From assembly GCA_905221605.1 (NCBI GenBank), contig CAJNDS010002278.1:460657-521133 (forward strand): a DNA stretch of 60,477 bases, in the 5' to 3' direction. Positions 10,184-23,200 of this stretch are shown piece after piece (position 1 is the stretch's first letter; each line of letters starts with the position of its first letter). Origin of the DNA: Symbiodinium natans (Eukaryota > Sar > Dinophyceae > Suessiales > Symbiodiniaceae). The notes under the pieces are model-generated. The model was not told the origin of the DNA, searched no databases, and worked only from the letters and a program-made list of their open reading frames with translations. The translations under genes and the position numbers were made by a program.

Positions 10184-11544
10184 GTAGGGTTTAGTTTAGG
10201 GTTTAGGGTTTAGGTTTTAGGGTTCAGGGTTTAGGGTTTAGGCTTTAGGCTTTAGGCTTTAGGCTTTAGGCTTACTACAGCCTCCTAAAATCTGATGTTT
10301 CCCCGTATGCTAGGAGTGTTTTGTTTCCTGAAAAGCCCCTTTACACCAACAAGGGGGCCCTTTGTGATGCTAGGTTACTATTGGGTCTAGTACCAGGGCA
10401 CTATAGGGATTGTCGTTCCTTAGCGTTTGCAAGCGAATAGTTCTTTCGTTAAGGGCTTGAGGGCCACAAGCCCAACGTTCACCACGAAGCCCTAAACCCT
10501 TTCGGGTTCAGGGTTCAGGACGTAGGGTTTAGGGTTTAGGGTTTAGGGTTTGGGGTTTGGGGTTTGGGGTTTAGGGTTTAGGGTTTAGGGTTTAGCTGAG
10601 CCCCTAGATCCTTCAATCCGTGCTTCAGGTCTTAAGGCGGGCTTCGCCTGATTGTTTTTCTTTTGAATTCATTACGTTTCCTCGGGCTGCTCCGAAGGAG
10701 CCCCATTGTGCAGACCAGTGTCCTGGGCCGTTGCAGGGCTGGGTTTGGGGTTTAGGGTTCAGGGTTTAGGGTTCAGGGTTCAGGGTTTAGGGTTTAGGGT
10801 TTAGGGTTTAGGGTTTAGGGTTTAGGGTTTAGGGTTTAGGGTTTAGGGTTTAGGGTTTAGGGTTTAGGGTTTAGGGTGTCACTTTACGGTTTAGAATTGT
10901 TTATCGTTTAGGGTTGAAAACCCTAAGACCCTACCTTACGCCGACTCTTCCACGAGAGTGCCCTTCGCATGGCGGCTCTGGGGCACTTAATTACGGGAGG
11001 CGGAGATGCGCCGTTTGATCAAAAGGGGCTCTCAACTGCAAGTGGGGGGGGGGGTACCTAGGCTTAAACCCTAGGCCCTAAACCCTAAACCCTAAACCCT
11101 AAACCCTAAACCCTAAACCCTAAACCCTAAACCCTCACTGGCCTGTTCTGGTACCCGACAACCCTAAGGCCTCCACTGTAGCCCAAAACCTTGCTAAGCC
11201 CTAACTTAAATCACATGGTCAGTTTTCGATCAGCTCCGTAGCCCTAAAGCCAGAAACGTTTAGGCACCCTCAGCCCGATAGCCCTACTAGGGCTTAGAGT
11301 ATAGGGCAAAGTGCGGCCAAATGCCCAAGTCCCCCCGCCCAACCCTAAAACCCCTCCAAGTACTAAATATGCCGGAGCCGAAAGAAGTTGAAATGTCATG
11401 GAATAAATGAGAACACTACACCACTGTGCAAAACCCAAAATGACATTCTGTTGAAAGAGGCCTCTACATGAACAACTCTCTTCGGTCTCTTTTTGGTGCT
11501 AAATGTAAGTTTTGCGCCTCCAGTGGTTTGAGCGGCTTTGGTTT

Positions 11545-11763
11545 AGGTTTTAGGGTTTGGGGTTCAGGGTTTAGGGTTTAGGGTTTAGGGTTCAGGGTTT
11601 AGGGTTTAGGGTTTAGGGTTTAGGGTTTAGGGTTTAGGGTTTAGGGTTAGGGTTAGGGTTTAGGGTTTAGGGTTTAGGGTTTAGGGTTTATGGTTTAGGG
11701 TTTAGGGTTTACGGGTTTAGGGGTTTAGGGTTTAAGGTTTTAGGGGTTTAGGGTTTAGGGTTT
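11545..11763. repeat. TTTAGGG array with mixed variants
   Basis: About 30 units including TTAGGG-only, TTTACGGG and TTTAAGG variants. Confidence 0.95.
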
Positions 11764-12173
11764 AATGTTGCACCCGCTGTAGTATCGGCCCCCTCTTTAA
11801 AGACAATTTGGCTGAATTATTCAGGACACCCTGACTGTTTGGGAGTCCCTCTTTAACGACAAACGGCTTCCGAAATCCGGAATTTCTTTTAAAGGGTTTG
11901 GGGCTTGTTTCGGCCCGGAGGCTCCGGCTTAAAGCCCGGTCTTATGATTTTAAAGCCGGGCCTTAGGATTTCAAAGGCCGACCTCATCCATTCCAACCGG
12001 CCCGAAACCAACATTTTTTTTAAGGAAACTATTTGAAAAAATGGTCCCCCTCAATCCGACAAGGGGGTGGGTGGTCCAGGGGCCCCCTCCGACCCGCAAT
12101 AATGGGACTGATTCGGGACCCTCTTTATTGTCCAGGCCCCGGCCCGGAGGCTCCGAATTTAGAAAAAGCTAAT

Positions 12174-12372
12174 GGATCCCTTTTAAATTCATATAAGCTC
12201 ATCCCGGACTCCTTTTCGATTCGCGCGGCTCCCTTTTAGATTCGTATAAGCTCATCCCGGACCCCTTTTCGATTCGCGCGGCTCCCTTTTAAATTCATAT
12301 AAGCTCATCCCTTTCAAATTCGTATGGATCCCTTTTAAATCTATCTAAACTCCTCCCTATTAAAATCATATA
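12174..12372. repeat. Tandem repeat, about 55-bp unit with ATTCGTATAAGCTCATCC core
   Basis: The core ATTC(A/G)TATAAGCTCATCCCGGAC followed by CCTTTTCGATTCGCGCGGCTCCCTTTT occurs twice in full, then a third copy decays. The upstream segment 11870-12170 repeats a CGGCCCGGAGGCTCCG word at 11913 and 12138 and is probably part of the same compound element. Confidence 0.75.
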
Positions 12373-12866
12373 ACATCCCGTGGGCCATTAAAGAGGGCAA
12401 AATCCAGCCTCGACTGTTCCAGGGGGGGGGGGGGGGGCACACTAAAGGAGGTGCCACATTAGGGTTTTGTTAGGGTTTAGGTAGCCGGGAAGGAGAATTT
12501 GACTCGTTTGCCCCACCCAAGAACCATTCCCTAAACCCTGAACCCTGGTTAGACATTCTTTGAAGTCAGAAGCCTTAAAACCCTGAACCCGAAAACCCGA
12601 TAAGCCCGAAGGAACCGTGACCTAAACCTAAACCCTAAACCCTAAACCCTAAACCCTAAACCCGAAGCCCTAAACCCTAAACCCTAAACCCTAAACCCTA
12701 AACCCTAAACCCTAAACCCTAAACCCTAAACCCTAAACCCTAAACCCTAAACCCTAAACCTCAGCTCCTAGGCCGGGATCAAGTCCCGAAGACTCTGCCG
12801 CGGGGCAGCCCAACTTGAGGGCTCGAGGTCATTGGGTTCATGGGATTTAGGGTTTAGGGTTTAGGG

Positions 12867-12968
12867 TTTTGGGGTTTAGGGTTTTGGGGTTTTGGGGTTT
12901 TGGGGTTTTGGGGTTTTGGGGTTTTGGGGTTTTGGGGTTTTGGGGTTTTGGGGTTTTGGGTTTTGAGG
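12867..12968. repeat. GGGGTTTT octamer block
   Basis: About 12 units of the 8-mer TTTTGGGG embedded at the edge of a TTTAGGG tract. Homogeneous blocks of a variant unit imply local amplification. Confidence 0.95.
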
Positions 12969-13328
12969 GTTTAGAGGCCACTTCTTCCCATCTGATGAGT
13001 TTCTCAAGCCCTCCTGAGCACTCAGAACAACACTTCCCAGGCCGTTTATCCTGGGCCCAGGCTAGGCCCTCATGCCCTTGTTTTAGAGGGTTAGGCTCCC
13101 ATTAAACAAGAGGATGAAACGCCTTGCTCTTGCCTTAAAACCTAAGTCGTGAGCCCTCTTGCCGCTCTTCCTAAGGTCTTCCGGCTTTCAACTCGTAAAT
13201 GTGTTTCCATCGGAGGGCTTGGAGGTTTCGGGTTTAGGGCTTTGGGTCTAGGGCTTAGGGTTTAGGACTTTGGGTTGAGGGTTTGGGGTTCCTAAACCCT
13301 ACACCCTACACCCTACACTCTACACCCT

Positions 13329-13437
13329 AAACCCCAAACCCCAAACCCCAAACCCCAAACCCCAAACCTCAAACCCCAAACCCCAAACCCCAAACCCCAA
13401 ACCCCAAACCCCAAACCCCAAACCCCAAACCCCAAAC
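13329..13437. repeat. CCCCAAA heptamer block
   Basis: About 15 units of AAACCCC, one carrying a C-to-T change, grading into CCCTAAA at the right edge. Confidence 0.95.
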
Positions 13438-13554
13438 CCTAAACCCTAAACCCTAAACCCTACCAAACACCCTAAACGCCAACGGCATCCTACGGCTAAT
13501 CCAATTCTTAGTGAGTAGGTAACCTTTAACTTTTGGGGTCAATAGAGTTATAAT

Positions 13555-13655
13555 CCTACTTGGGATGTTCACTCTCTTGCTAACAGTCCTTAGTAGGCAT
13601 TAGAATAGGGGGTACTGCCATCCCCATAAAGGACGGTCAGTAGAAGGGGGAACAT
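13555..13655. mobile_element. Probable TIR element, family M (TTGGGATGTTC...GAACATCCCCAA)
   Basis: TTGGGATGTTCACTC at the left pairs with GGGGGAACATCCCCAA at the right, around AATAGGGGGTACTGCCATCC. The ends match those of the longer element at 44251-44436. Confidence 0.55.
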
Positions 13656-14126
13656 CCCCAAATCCTACCGAAATTGAGAGGTTAACATTGTTTTGGGCCC
13701 AGGGTAGTCAGCTGGGAGTTTGATGCCATGGCATCCCCCGTGCGATGCTAGCCCAGACCCTAAACCCTGGACCCTAAGCCCTAAACCCTAAACCCCGAAC
13801 CCTAAACCCTAAACCCTAAACTGAGTGTTCCTGGTGTGTCCCTGATCGCACTGATGCGCAGCCATTGGCTTGTCTTCAGTTTGATGGACTTCCAGATTAG
13901 GGTGTGAGGTGTAGGATTTGGGGTTTATATAGGTTTAGGGTTCAGGGTTTGGGATTTAGGGTTTAGGGTTTTGGGGGATGTTGCAGTTTAGGATTTCCTC
14001 AGGGCTTAGGGTTTCCATTAGGCTTTAGGCTTCTGGGGCCTTGGCAGGGTCTAGCTGACCACCAAAGTCTTCGTCCTATGCAAGCTGAAAAAAAGTCAGC
14101 CCTCTGGTCCTGCCACCTTTCTGTTT

Positions 14127-14194
14127 GGGGTTTAGGGTTTAGGGTTTAGGGTTTAGGGTTTAGGGTTTAGGGTTTAGGGTTTAGGGTTTAGGGT
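14127..14194. repeat. TTTAGGG array just upstream of the prenylcysteine oxidase-like gene
   Basis: Nine near-perfect units ending 24 bases before the proposed ATG at 14218. Confidence 0.9.
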
Positions 14195-14217
14195 GCCTGA
14201 CCCTCAAGCCTCAACCC

Positions 14218-17200
14218 ATGAAGATTGCTGTCATTGGGGCCGGTTTCGGCGGCTGCGCCGCTGCAAGATTTAGTCGGGAGGAGTTTCCGGATGCGGAGAT
14301 CCATGTGCCGGGCTTAAGAGTGTCCGCAACTGATGTGTTGATCTAAGGGTCGTTTCATGGTCCCTTAACATGGTCCCTTACCCTCTTTAAAGGGTTCTGA
14401 CGTATGGGCCCTTGGGTTGTATAAGGTATATAAGTTGTATAAGGTATATAAGGGGCCATACAAGGGGAGTTTTAAGGGGTCCCCGTGTGAGGATCCATAT
14501 GGAGCAAGGTTTATTATATTACTGTTATTGACGGGTGTATATCAGCTTCTTTTTTCATATTGGTGAGTGTACATATTGGGTGTCCTTTTGGGGATACCAG
14601 GAATATATGCTCGGGAAGGACTTGGAGCGGCTTCGTGGTGTGCTTTAGATTTTCGCTTCTTGCTCGGACAGCTCTTCGGAGTAAACCCTAAACCCTAAAC
14701 CCTAAACCCTAAACCCTAAACCCTAAACCAGGAATATAAACCCTACTTCACATGATGATACCATGTCGCCACCCTGAGAGTCGAATCTGTCGATGTGCCC
14801 TAACAAGGGCGTAGTATACCCACTGTCTAAGCAAGTTTCTGGTTAATGAGGGTTTTGCTTTGTTCTACCCTAAACCTGATCCCGAAACCTTAAATTGCCA
14901 TTATCCTCATCATCCTCATTATTGGCATCAACCCTGTCGTTTTGATTCGAATCTCTTTCATTTTGATTATTAATTATTTCCATTTGGATCAACTAGGATC
15001 TGGTAGTATGCAAACTATTGATGAATTTTGCATAAAGCATTTTGATTTTGGTTTTAAGAATATATGGGCAAGCGACTGCTGCAATATTTATTCAAATGAT
15101 TCATATTTATTTGAAACATTATTTAAAACACGAAAACATAAATGACGGGAATGCAACGTATGCATTCCATGTTTAAAGTGAGTGATAATCAAGAGCCGTT
15201 GACGCAGATATTTGGGATTATTGGGACGCCTACTCCTGAGGAAATCTTTTCAAATCCAACGCGGCCCCAACAACCCAAATGTAAACCCTAAACCCTAAAC
15301 CCTGAACCCTGAACCCTAAACCCTGAACCCTGAACCCTGAACCCTGACCCTGAACCCTGAACCCTGAACCCGAAGCAAACCCCGCTCCTCACCCTGCTCG
15401 GTAGCCCGTGCCCCGGCTCCCTGAACGCCCCAAGCCCTTCGAAGTCTGAACCTAATATCTTACAGGCATCCATGTAATCTGGGGCTCAGGGTTTAGCTGC
15501 TAGTTGCTGAAGAACCCCCCCCAAAAAATGTTCTTCCTCATAAGGGCAATATAGAGACGAATACTTTTGTTTTTTTTGGGGGGGTCTTAAGCAAAAGGTA
15601 GTTAGGGCTTTCCGTTTTGGGTGGGGGTTCGGGTTGTGGGATCATGGGTTACTCAACTTAACCCGCGCCCCTCCCTCAACCCCAGACCCTCAACCCTAAT
15701 CCCAAAACCCTAAACCCTAAACCCTAAACCCAGGTCTTTGAGAAGTCTGCTCATGTGGGCGGCCGGGCTCGCCTTTTCCACCATGCTGGTAGCTCCTACG
15801 AAGCTGGCGCCTCCATCATCCACATCCAGAGCCGCTGCTCTACTAGCTGCTGAAGAACCCCTATTTAGGGTTTAGGGTTTGGGGTTTAGGGTTTAGGGTT
15901 TAGGGTTTTAGGTTTAGGGTTTAGGGTTTAGGGTTTAGGGTTTAGGGTTTAGGGTTTAGGGTTTAGGGTTAGAATCCCTATATTTCCCTTTTCAGGAAGA
16001 ATATGTTTTTATTGTGTGTGGGGGGGGGGGGGAAGGGGGTGCCACCGGATTGTGGCATCCCAAGCCGCAAACGACAAAGTTTAGGTTTTAGGGTTGAGGG
16101 TTTAGGGTTGAGGGTTCAGGGTTTAGGGTTTAGGGTTTAGGGTTTAGGATTTAGGGTTTAGGGTTTAGGGTTTAGGGTTTAGGGTTTAGGGTTTAGGGTT
16201 TAGGGCGAGGGTTTAGGGTTTAGGGTTTAGGGTTTAGGGTTTAGGGTTTAGGGTTTAGGGTTTAGGGTTTAGGGTTTAGGGTTTAGGGTTTAGGGTTTAG
16301 GGCGTAAGGTTACTCGATGACTGTTGTTGGTCGCCGGGTCGGGCCTTACCTGGTCATAGGAATATAGATGGTTGCAGCGCCTTGCCAGATCAGAGCCGGA
16401 ACATCTGCCACGTGTTGCTAAAATGTCATCAACTGCTGTTCATAGGGTCAGGATCTTCCTAGCAGTACCTGGGGGGAGCACCGCCCCCATAAAGCCTCAA
16501 ATCTACGTAAACGGGTTTCTGCGGTCTGGGGGAGGGGGGGCGGGTATATTCTGAATGAAACTGAAAGCGCCTGAAGCCCGATAGTCCTAAAATCCTAAAC
16601 CTACTATGTGTTTGAGAACCTCCCCAAACACAAAAAATATTCCTCCTAAGAGGGGTTATGTAGGGGGGGGGGTTCTTAATCAAATAGTAGAAACCCATAT
16701 AGTCCCTCAGTAACTGCTGCATGGCCTGAAAAACCTAAGCCCTGAATCATAAACCGACAATCTTTATAACCCTACAAACCATCATAAACCGTACAAACCT
16801 TATAAACTCTATAAACCCTATAAAACCCTGTAAACCCCATACGCCTTATAAACCCTACCTGCAAGCTGTATAAGCCCTACAAACCCTAACCCTGTATCAA
16901 CCCTACAAACTCTACAATTCGCCCTATAAATCCGATTAAAACCTATAAACCCTTTAAACTCTGTAAACCCTGTAAGCCCTACAAGCCCTATGAACACTAT
17001 AAACCCTACACAGCCCATGCAAAAAAAGAACTATAAAAAACGCCAAAAGCCCAATCAGGAATCGCTACCTCGTGGAGTTTGCGGCAGAGTTTGGGCTTGG
17101 GCAGCTGCAGCCGGTGGAGACACGCCTGGGTCTGCACGACGGGCGGGACTTGCCCCTCGGAGGCCCTTTTGGGTGGGGGGGGGGGGGGGGGGGCCCTTAA

Positions 17201-20200
17201 GAGGAACTATGAGCTTCAGGCTGGTGTTTGGGGTTTCGGGTTTAGGGTTTAGGGTTTGGGGTTGGAAGTTTGGGGTTTGGGGGGGTTTAGTAGAAGCGAG
17301 CTGGGATGAGAATGTAGGGAAGTCCTGGCCCTTCAGGACGATGATCCCGAATTGCTAAGGGTCCACCCTAAACCCTAAACCCTAAACCCTAAGCCCTAAA
17401 CCCTAAACCCTAAACCCTAAGCCCTAACCCTAAACCCTGAACCCCAAGTTGTTTAACCCCAAATCCCAAAGCATCTTTCTCCCCCGAGGCTCTTTGAGAC
17501 CAGCGACAGGCGAGCAGTGACTTTGGCCCGGATGCTCTGGCGCCCCTTGGGAGACGAAATGGCCCTGAAAAGGGTTTTTTAGTTAGGATCACTGTGAAAC
17601 CCCAAACCCTAAACCCCTAACCCTATACCCTAAACCCCCAACCCTCAACCCTCAACCCTATACCCTATACCCTAAACCCCAAACCCCAAACCCTAAACCG
17701 TATTTGGATTTGGTCCCCGAGGTTATGGGCTTGGCCCCCTCCGACTCGATCGCTGGGTGAGTGGCTTCCTCAAGAAGTTCGAGCAGGTGTACCGTCTGCA
17801 GAAGGAAGGCGGGCTTGGGGGTATAGGGGGGTTAGGGTTTAGGGTTTAGGGTTTAGGGTTAGGGTTTAGGGTTTAGGGTTTAGGGTTTAGAGTTTAGGGT
17901 TTATAGGGTTTAGGGTTTAGGGTTTAGGGTTTAGGGTGTCGGATTTAGGGTTTAGGGCTTCTGGGTTTTTAGGGGCGGGTGTTGGGGCTTTAGGGCGTTG
18001 CGGTTTAGGGTTTTAGGGTTTAAGGAACTCACTTGGGGAGTTCAGTGCCTTATTCACCTCTTCGGGCAGTTACATGGTCCCTTGGTGTGGTCCCTTACCT
18101 TCTTTAAAGTATTCTTGTATAGGGTTTTGGAAGAGGTACATACGGGGTCCCCTTTCAAGGGCCCATACCAAGGGAAACCCTAAGCCCGAGCCCTAAACCC
18201 TCAACCCGAAACCCTAAACCCGAAACCCGAAACCCTGAACCCTAAACCCTAAACCCTAAACCCTAAACCCTAAACCCTAAACCCTAAACCCTAAACCCTA
18301 AACCCTAAACCCTAAACCCTAAACCCTAACCCAGGAATGACCTGCGTCCCACATCGCGTCCCAAGGCAAGGCTTTCAGCACGCCCCGGCGACTTCTGGCA
18401 TCCTTGGACAGCCGGTTTTCCCAGATGCTGGATCCTTGGTCATGGGTTCCCCTACCACCCACCACCCTCCCCCCCCCCCCCCCTTTATCACCCGGGTTTG
18501 GGGTTAGGGTTTAGGGTTTAGGGTTTAGGGTTTAGGGTTTGGGGTTTAGGGTTTAGGGTTTAGGGTTTAAAAAAAGACCGTATCCCACGTTTAGAACCTA
18601 AGGATGAGACGCTGGAGGAGCGGCTGAACCGGGACGGCTTCGATCGCCGGCTGATCCAAGAGCTGGCGCGGCCTCCTAAACCCCTAAATTCCAGAATATT
18701 AGGGTTTCGGGTTTAGGGTTTAGGGTTTGGGGTTTAGGGTTTAGGGTTCGGGGTTTAGGGTTCGGGGTTAGGGTTTGGGGTTGAGGGTTTAGGGTTTGGG
18801 GTTTAGGGATTAGGGTTTGGGGTTTAGGGTTTAGGCTTTAAGGTTCAATTAGGGTGATATTCCCGTAGGGTCTCTAAATATCTATACTATAACAGCCCCC
18901 AAGACCCTGTTTTAAGTATTAAGGCTCTCCTATTTCCCCAAGCCGTAAACCAGTTCAGGTTAGGATTAAAACCTGTAGCCCCGGAGAACCGACATGCTAA
19001 GGTTCCTCAGTACTGCTAATCCTTGTATGAGCTCCCTTATAGCGAAGAGATTTTTCGTAGTCAATAGGTGTACTTCCTACCAAACCGTAGGTAAATAGGG
19101 TCCCAGGTGAAGACCCTGAGGTGAGCGGCAACCCTAAACCCTAAACCCTAAACCCTAAGCCCTAAGCCCTAAACCCTAAACCCTAAACCCCCTCTGTAAT
19201 CCCTCTAGACCCTGAGGCCAGTGGCATGGTCCGCGTCAACTACGGCCAAGGCCTCGAAATCGGCGCCTTCGTTGGGGCCGTGGCGCTCTGCGGCTCCCAG
19301 GGCCCACTCTGGGCCGTGGAGGGCGGCAACCAGGCTGGGTCGGGAGGGTTTAGGGTTTGGGGTTTGGGGTTTGGGGTTTGGGGTTTGGGGCTTGGGGCTT
19401 GGGGCTTGGGGCTTGGGGCTTGGGGTTTGGGGTTTGGGGTTTGGGGTTTGGGGTTTGGGGTGTGCGGAGCTTTCAGGGGTGATCGTTTATGGGTTCTGGG
19501 GTTGTTTTGGGGGTTTGTAGGGGTTGTAGGCTGCAGAGGGTGTGGAGGGTAGGCAACCAGCTTGGTTTGTAGGGTTTGTAGGGTTTCAGGGTGGAGAGGG
19601 TTTAGGGGTTGTAGTTTTTGGAGGGTTTGTGCGTTTTTATTTGTTTTGTTTTTTCGGGTTTGTAGGGTTTATAGGGTCTAGGTGACTATAGGGTTTAATA
19701 GGGCTTGTAGGTTTAATGGGGTTTCTAGGGTGTGTATAGGGTTTGTAGGTTTATCGGGTTTATGGGGTTTAGGCCCTTGAGGGTTGTTAGGGTTTAGGTT
19801 TAGAGGTTCAGGTTGGGTTTAGCCTACAGGCTTACAGGGTCTGTAGGGTGTTTAGGGTTTGCTTGGCTGTTCAGGCTTGAACGGGCTTGGCCCCATTGTC
19901 ATAATTATGGGGTTTAGCGCTTAAAGTTTCGGTTTGCGGTTTGGGCATTTACCCAAAGCGCAAAGCCCACAGCCCCAAACCCTAAACCCTAAACCTTAAA
20001 CCCTAAACCTTAAACCCTAAACTCTAAACCCTAAACCCTAAACCCTAAACCCTATCCCTTCTCGTTAGGATGGAGGCCCCCTATTGCCCCGGCAGCGTCG
20101 CGAGCAGGATGCCCATCACTAGCCTCATTCCCTCTCGTAGTGTTAGTAGTCAGGTTCCTTTCCAAGCCCTCGAAACCAACAAAACAAAGCACCCCGTGTA

Positions 20201-23200
20201 CGTTTAGGGCTTAGGGCGAAGGGCCCCGAAACCAGAAAGCCTAGGGGACATGTTCAGGTCACTGCGGAAGCTATAGTAGCAAGATCGGATTCCACAGATG
20301 TAAGGGCCATGTGTCGACTAGGTGTTTGAAATAAGCTCTGGCGCTAAACCCTTTAGGGTTTAGGATCGTGGTTACAGGATTTAGTGCAAACAGCCTGTTT
20401 GGCTAGTTGAAGTTTGATGACTGACCTTAAACCTTGAACCACGAAGAGCCCTTCAAACCCTAAACCCCTAAAGTATTCAAGATCTTAAAGCCATCAAAGC
20501 CCTCAACGCGAGAACCCCAAGCCCCCGAAACTCCTAAGCCCCGAAGCCCCAAAGCCGTAAACCCTCAACCCTAAACCCTACCCCCCCCCCCCCCCCGAAA
20601 AAAAGAAACAAAAACAAACCTCTATGCCCCTAGACCCCTAAGCCCTGAACCCAAAACCCTAAAGCGCTAAACCCCCTACACCCCTCATTTCGGGCAACTC
20701 TGGCAAGAGGCGCTGGCGTCGAAGATCCTGGAATCCTCTGGCGCCATCCTTCGAACCTCGGGTTCAGGGTTTAGGGTTTCGGGGTTCTTGGGTTTCGGGA
20801 TTCTTGGGTTTAGGGATTCCTGGGTTTTGGGTTTTGGGTTTAGGGTTTAGCGTTTTAGCGTTTTGGGGCTTAGGGTTTAGGGGTTGGGGTTTAGGGATTC
20901 TTGTCACGTAGCCCAGTGGTACCCTGTTGCCACTTTTTTTGTGTTTGGTTTAGCTTTCCTTATGAAGTAGCCAACCCTCAAAAAAGGGAATCATTACTTG
21001 GACGCCCTTTTGGCTTAGTAGGGTTAGAACGGTGGGTTATGGAGATTGTAAACGGGTTTCCAGAGGCTACTAAGTAGACTTACTAAGTCAAAGGAGCTTC
21101 TAAGTATGCTGATATGGATAATGGGATTTCAGGATTTAGGGGTTTAGGATTTGAGATTTAGGGTAGAGGCGTTTAGAGCTGAGTAACCTACAGTTGAAAA
21201 AGGCCAAGAAATCAGGCACGTGCTAGGTTACTTCAGGTGCCCCTAAGCGGGCATTAGGGTGCCGTAGTTTTCAGGGTCTCGAGTTCCGGGTTGCAAGGGG
21301 TTGGGATTTCTCTTTGGCTTCTGGGTACTTGATACCCGCAAAGGGGACTCAATGAACGACTCTCATGTGAAAGTCCTATGAAAGGTTGGCAAGCCTCAAC
21401 CGCAAACTGTAAACCCCAAACCCTAAACCCTAAAACCCTAAACCCCAAACCCTAAGCCCTAAACCCTAGCCCTAAACCCTAAACCCTTTTGTAGGATTCA
21501 GTAAAAACCTCCAAGGACAGGCTGCCATTCGGCGAGTGGAAGTCGCCGGGAGCCGCGGACTTCAGGGCTCCGGGGTGGATAGTTGCCAAGAGTCCCAGTA
21601 TTAGTTTAGGGTTTAGGGTTTAGGGTTTAGGGTTTAGGGTTTAGGGTTTAGGGTTTAGGGTTTAGGGTTTAGGGTTTAGGGTTTAGGGTTTAGGGTTTAG
21701 GGTTTAGGGTTTAGGGTTTAGGGTTTAGGGTTTAGAGAGTTTCGGGTTTAGGGTTTAGAGCTTAGCTAAAGTTATATGCGGAATACTAGGAGTTCTAAGA
21801 CAATTAGTAGTGATATTAGTAGTATAAGTGATTTTAGTAATACTCGTACGATTAGCCATATGAGTAATCTTAGTACCATGAATGATATTAGCAGTAGTAT
21901 CAATATTACAAATAGTATCCCCTCATAATGCCCATATGAACCGAGCATAAACTGTTCGAAAAAGCGAACTCTAATGAAACACCCCCCCCCCCCCCCCCGC
22001 CTATAATCTGGCGCTTGGATGTGTTTAGGGTTCATAGAGCTCACAGGGTTGGATTGCTTCATGTGTGTGTGTGATCCTACAGCACACACTTCCACTCGAA
22101 CATGTTGCAGAAGACATTGAGCGCTTGTTTCACATGTATATCAAGTTTGGCTATAGTAGTCAACTCTTCAAACCTATTTGTGATCGCATGCTCTCGAAGG
22201 TCAAACGGCCTGCAGAGTAGTTTTTTGAACGTACTGGTTCGACATTGTGCGCAGCAGTTGATGTCACTACTACGAACAAATCTGCTGGAGCAAGTTTGTG
22301 GCCTGTCTTGAGCTTGTTTGGGGGCATGCGCTACACGCCATTCAGTGTCAAGACAATGTCGTTTTTCGTTTGGCTTTTTTTGGTTTTGCGCTAGCTACCT
22401 AGCTGTGCTCATGGTGTTTCGTCTGCAACTTTTTGTTTAAACAGCGCAGTTTGACATGCGGAGTTGGTTTTTGCACCAGAAAAAGCAACCGTCCCAAAGC
22501 CAGGGGAGTGGTACGAACTTCGGCATTGCTGTTTGACGCAAGTATCACATGCTTGATGGCGCTGACACAATCTCGGCAGTTTGGGGTTAAAGCGCCAGGT
22601 GAAATAACAGAACGTCTCCCGACACAGCGCGTTCCTGACCTTCGTGCATTTGTCTGCACACATAAAGGCAGTGTCCGCCACTTGTTACAGATGCAACAAC
22701 TTCATATTTTTTAGTCTAGTTGTTCTTCACTGGTGGTTTTGGTTAAAGCACCATGCAAAACACTTTCTCTGTAGAGTCAGCTAGGCCATGTTGGGAACAC
22801 AGCGTGCGGTTGTAGCCGTGTTTAGCTCTGGGTGCGTACTTCAAAAGCTTTGACAACAATGTCTAGGGTTGTCGAAGCACAGTTCTCTTTCCTTGCAACC
22901 CAACCTTTCCACCTTGGCATACTGTGATGACCCTACTCGAGACGCTCGGACTCCTCCTGTTCTTCTGTGCAATGCAATCAACGTTGTTTCTAGCGTCCGT
23001 TTTAAGCTGCACTCTAGTGTCTGTGGGGTATCCAGACCCTTCTCTGCCCCGAGTTTTGGATATACTTACATACGTGTTTTCGCGTGTTTGTTGAACGGTG
23101 TATGCAGTATCCAGGCCCTTCTCAGGCTCTTTACTTTTCGCCCCATCGTTCACTCAGTTGATGCGAGATAGTTGCAATTGTTGGCTCCTTCCTTGACTCA

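Larger units (their letters stand above)
10184..14126. other. Long repeat-rich intergenic or intronic region
   Basis: TTTAGGG arrays at 10508-10592, 10743-10875 and 11545-11763; CCCTAAA arrays at 11071-11135, 12628-12760 and 13765-13821; variant blocks at 10228-10272 (TAGGCTT), 12867-12968 and 13329-13437. GC-rich open stretches at about 10935-11035 and 12780-12840 could be exons but show no recognisable peptide. Homopolymer G/C runs occur at 11043 and 12423. Confidence 0.5.

Noticed and set aside
12869-13105. Gly-Phe repeat open frame
   Set aside because: Reads through GGGGTTTT octamers.
19334-19552. Extension of the prenylcysteine oxidase exon into Gly-Val-Trp repeats
   Set aside because: The frame stays open only because the heptamer array lacks stops in that phase; the family similarity ends at GGNQ.
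21489-21600. Missing exon of the prenylcysteine oxidase-like gene
   Set aside because: The open frame (DRLPFGEWKSPGAADF) does not fit the expected sequence between LRTS and RYRLHAD.
21772-22095. Minus-strand hydrophobic open frame
   Set aside because: It comes from an imperfect AGT/ATT repeat plus a C-run; no domain or codon signal.
22409-22681. Cys-rich minus-strand open frame
   Set aside because: No recognisable family, no splice or start context, and the + strand is open too.
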